Of a stretch of 13,512 bases of DNA, positions 13,431 through 13,512 are shown one piece after another (within the stretch, counting starts at the first letter, position 1; every line of letters starts with the position of its first letter). A program made the position numbers and the translations under genes. The notes beneath the pieces are model-generated. The model was not told where the DNA came from. It did no database searches and saw only the letters and a list, made by a program, of their open reading frames with translations. Source of the stretch: Planctomycetota bacterium (GTDB lineage Bacteria > Planctomycetota > Planctomycetia > Isosphaerales > Isosphaeraceae); the NCBI GenBank assembly GCA_021777685.1, contig JAJYDH010000120.1:1-13512 (forward strand). The letters are read 5' to 3'.

Positions 13431-13512
13431 ATGCGTCACGGAGCGACGTTCGCCCTGGTCCCGCTCTGCCTCGGGATCGCCCTGATCCCGAGCCCGGCCC
13501 TGGCCGGCCCCT
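13431..13512 (+). CDS. Secreted protein, N-terminal fragment (cut by window end)
   Basis: Only the first 27 codons are present. They encode MRHGATFALVPLCLGIALIP followed by SPALAGP: a short basic start, a hydrophobic core and an ALA cleavage site after residue 25, i.e. a Sec signal peptide. There is no lipobox cysteine at the cut site; the Cys at residue 13 lies inside the core. GAGGAGG (13417-13423) sits seven bases before the ATG, a strong ribosome site. It follows the terminator at 13335-13383 by about 50 bases, so it probably has its own promoter or depends on readthrough. The mature function cannot be told. Confidence 0.65.
   Translation, partial: MRHGATFALVPLCLGIALIPSPALAGP

Overview
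The window looks like chromosomal DNA of a high-GC planctomycete, most likely of the Isosphaeraceae type. This is inferred from the strongly GC-biased third codon positions, two tandem DUF1559 genes (type IV pilin-like N-terminus plus C-terminal H-X9-DG motif, a family hugely expanded in Planctomycetota), a secreted Gly-rich helical protein of a planctomycete style, and many intergenic palindromes. No rRNA, tRNA, CRISPR array, transposase or integrase gene was seen.

Layout. (1) 1-1208: two small minus-strand genes (15-278 and 395-847) of unknown function, separated by a 99-bp imperfect inverted repeat (302-400). Its ends match integron attC core sites, so this end may be a gene-cassette array. 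A 14-bp-arm palindrome (1017-1047) and a possible 40-aa coupled ORF (1090-1212) precede the next gene. (2) 1209-3274: a Gfo/Idh/MocA-type oxidoreductase (+) converges on an FkbM-family methyltransferase (-). Between them lie a palindromic element with 23-bp arms and a second copy of the last 48 bases of the oxidoreductase gene. (3) 3547-4911: a MotA/TolQ/ExbB-type channel protein with a long helical C-terminal tail. (4) 5010-6360: two consecutive VapBC-type toxin-antitoxin pairs, each with a 4-nt antitoxin/toxin overlap and a non-ATG toxin start. The second toxin carries an apparent 1-nt insertion near its 3' end and reads into the convergent gene. (5) 6287-7981 (-): a secreted glycoside-hydrolase-like protein with an inserted carbohydrate-binding-like domain. 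(6) 8306-10546: two DUF1559 pseudopilin-like genes forming a likely operon with a strong terminator. (7) 10853-11614: a membrane protein with one periplasmic putative-Ig (He_PIG-like) domain, a speculative partner of the ExbB-like protein. (8) 11990-13267: a secreted Gly-rich helical protein. The window ends inside the signal peptide of another secreted protein (13431 onward).

The genes do not form one pathway. The window is a mosaic of a putative cassette end, stabilisation modules (VapBC), cell-surface functions (DUF1559, glycosidase-like, Gly-rich protein) and a possible energised membrane channel. The points most worth follow-up are the attC-like site, the palindrome flanked by a 48-bp duplication, the VapC frameshift and the ExbB-like/Ig-protein pair.
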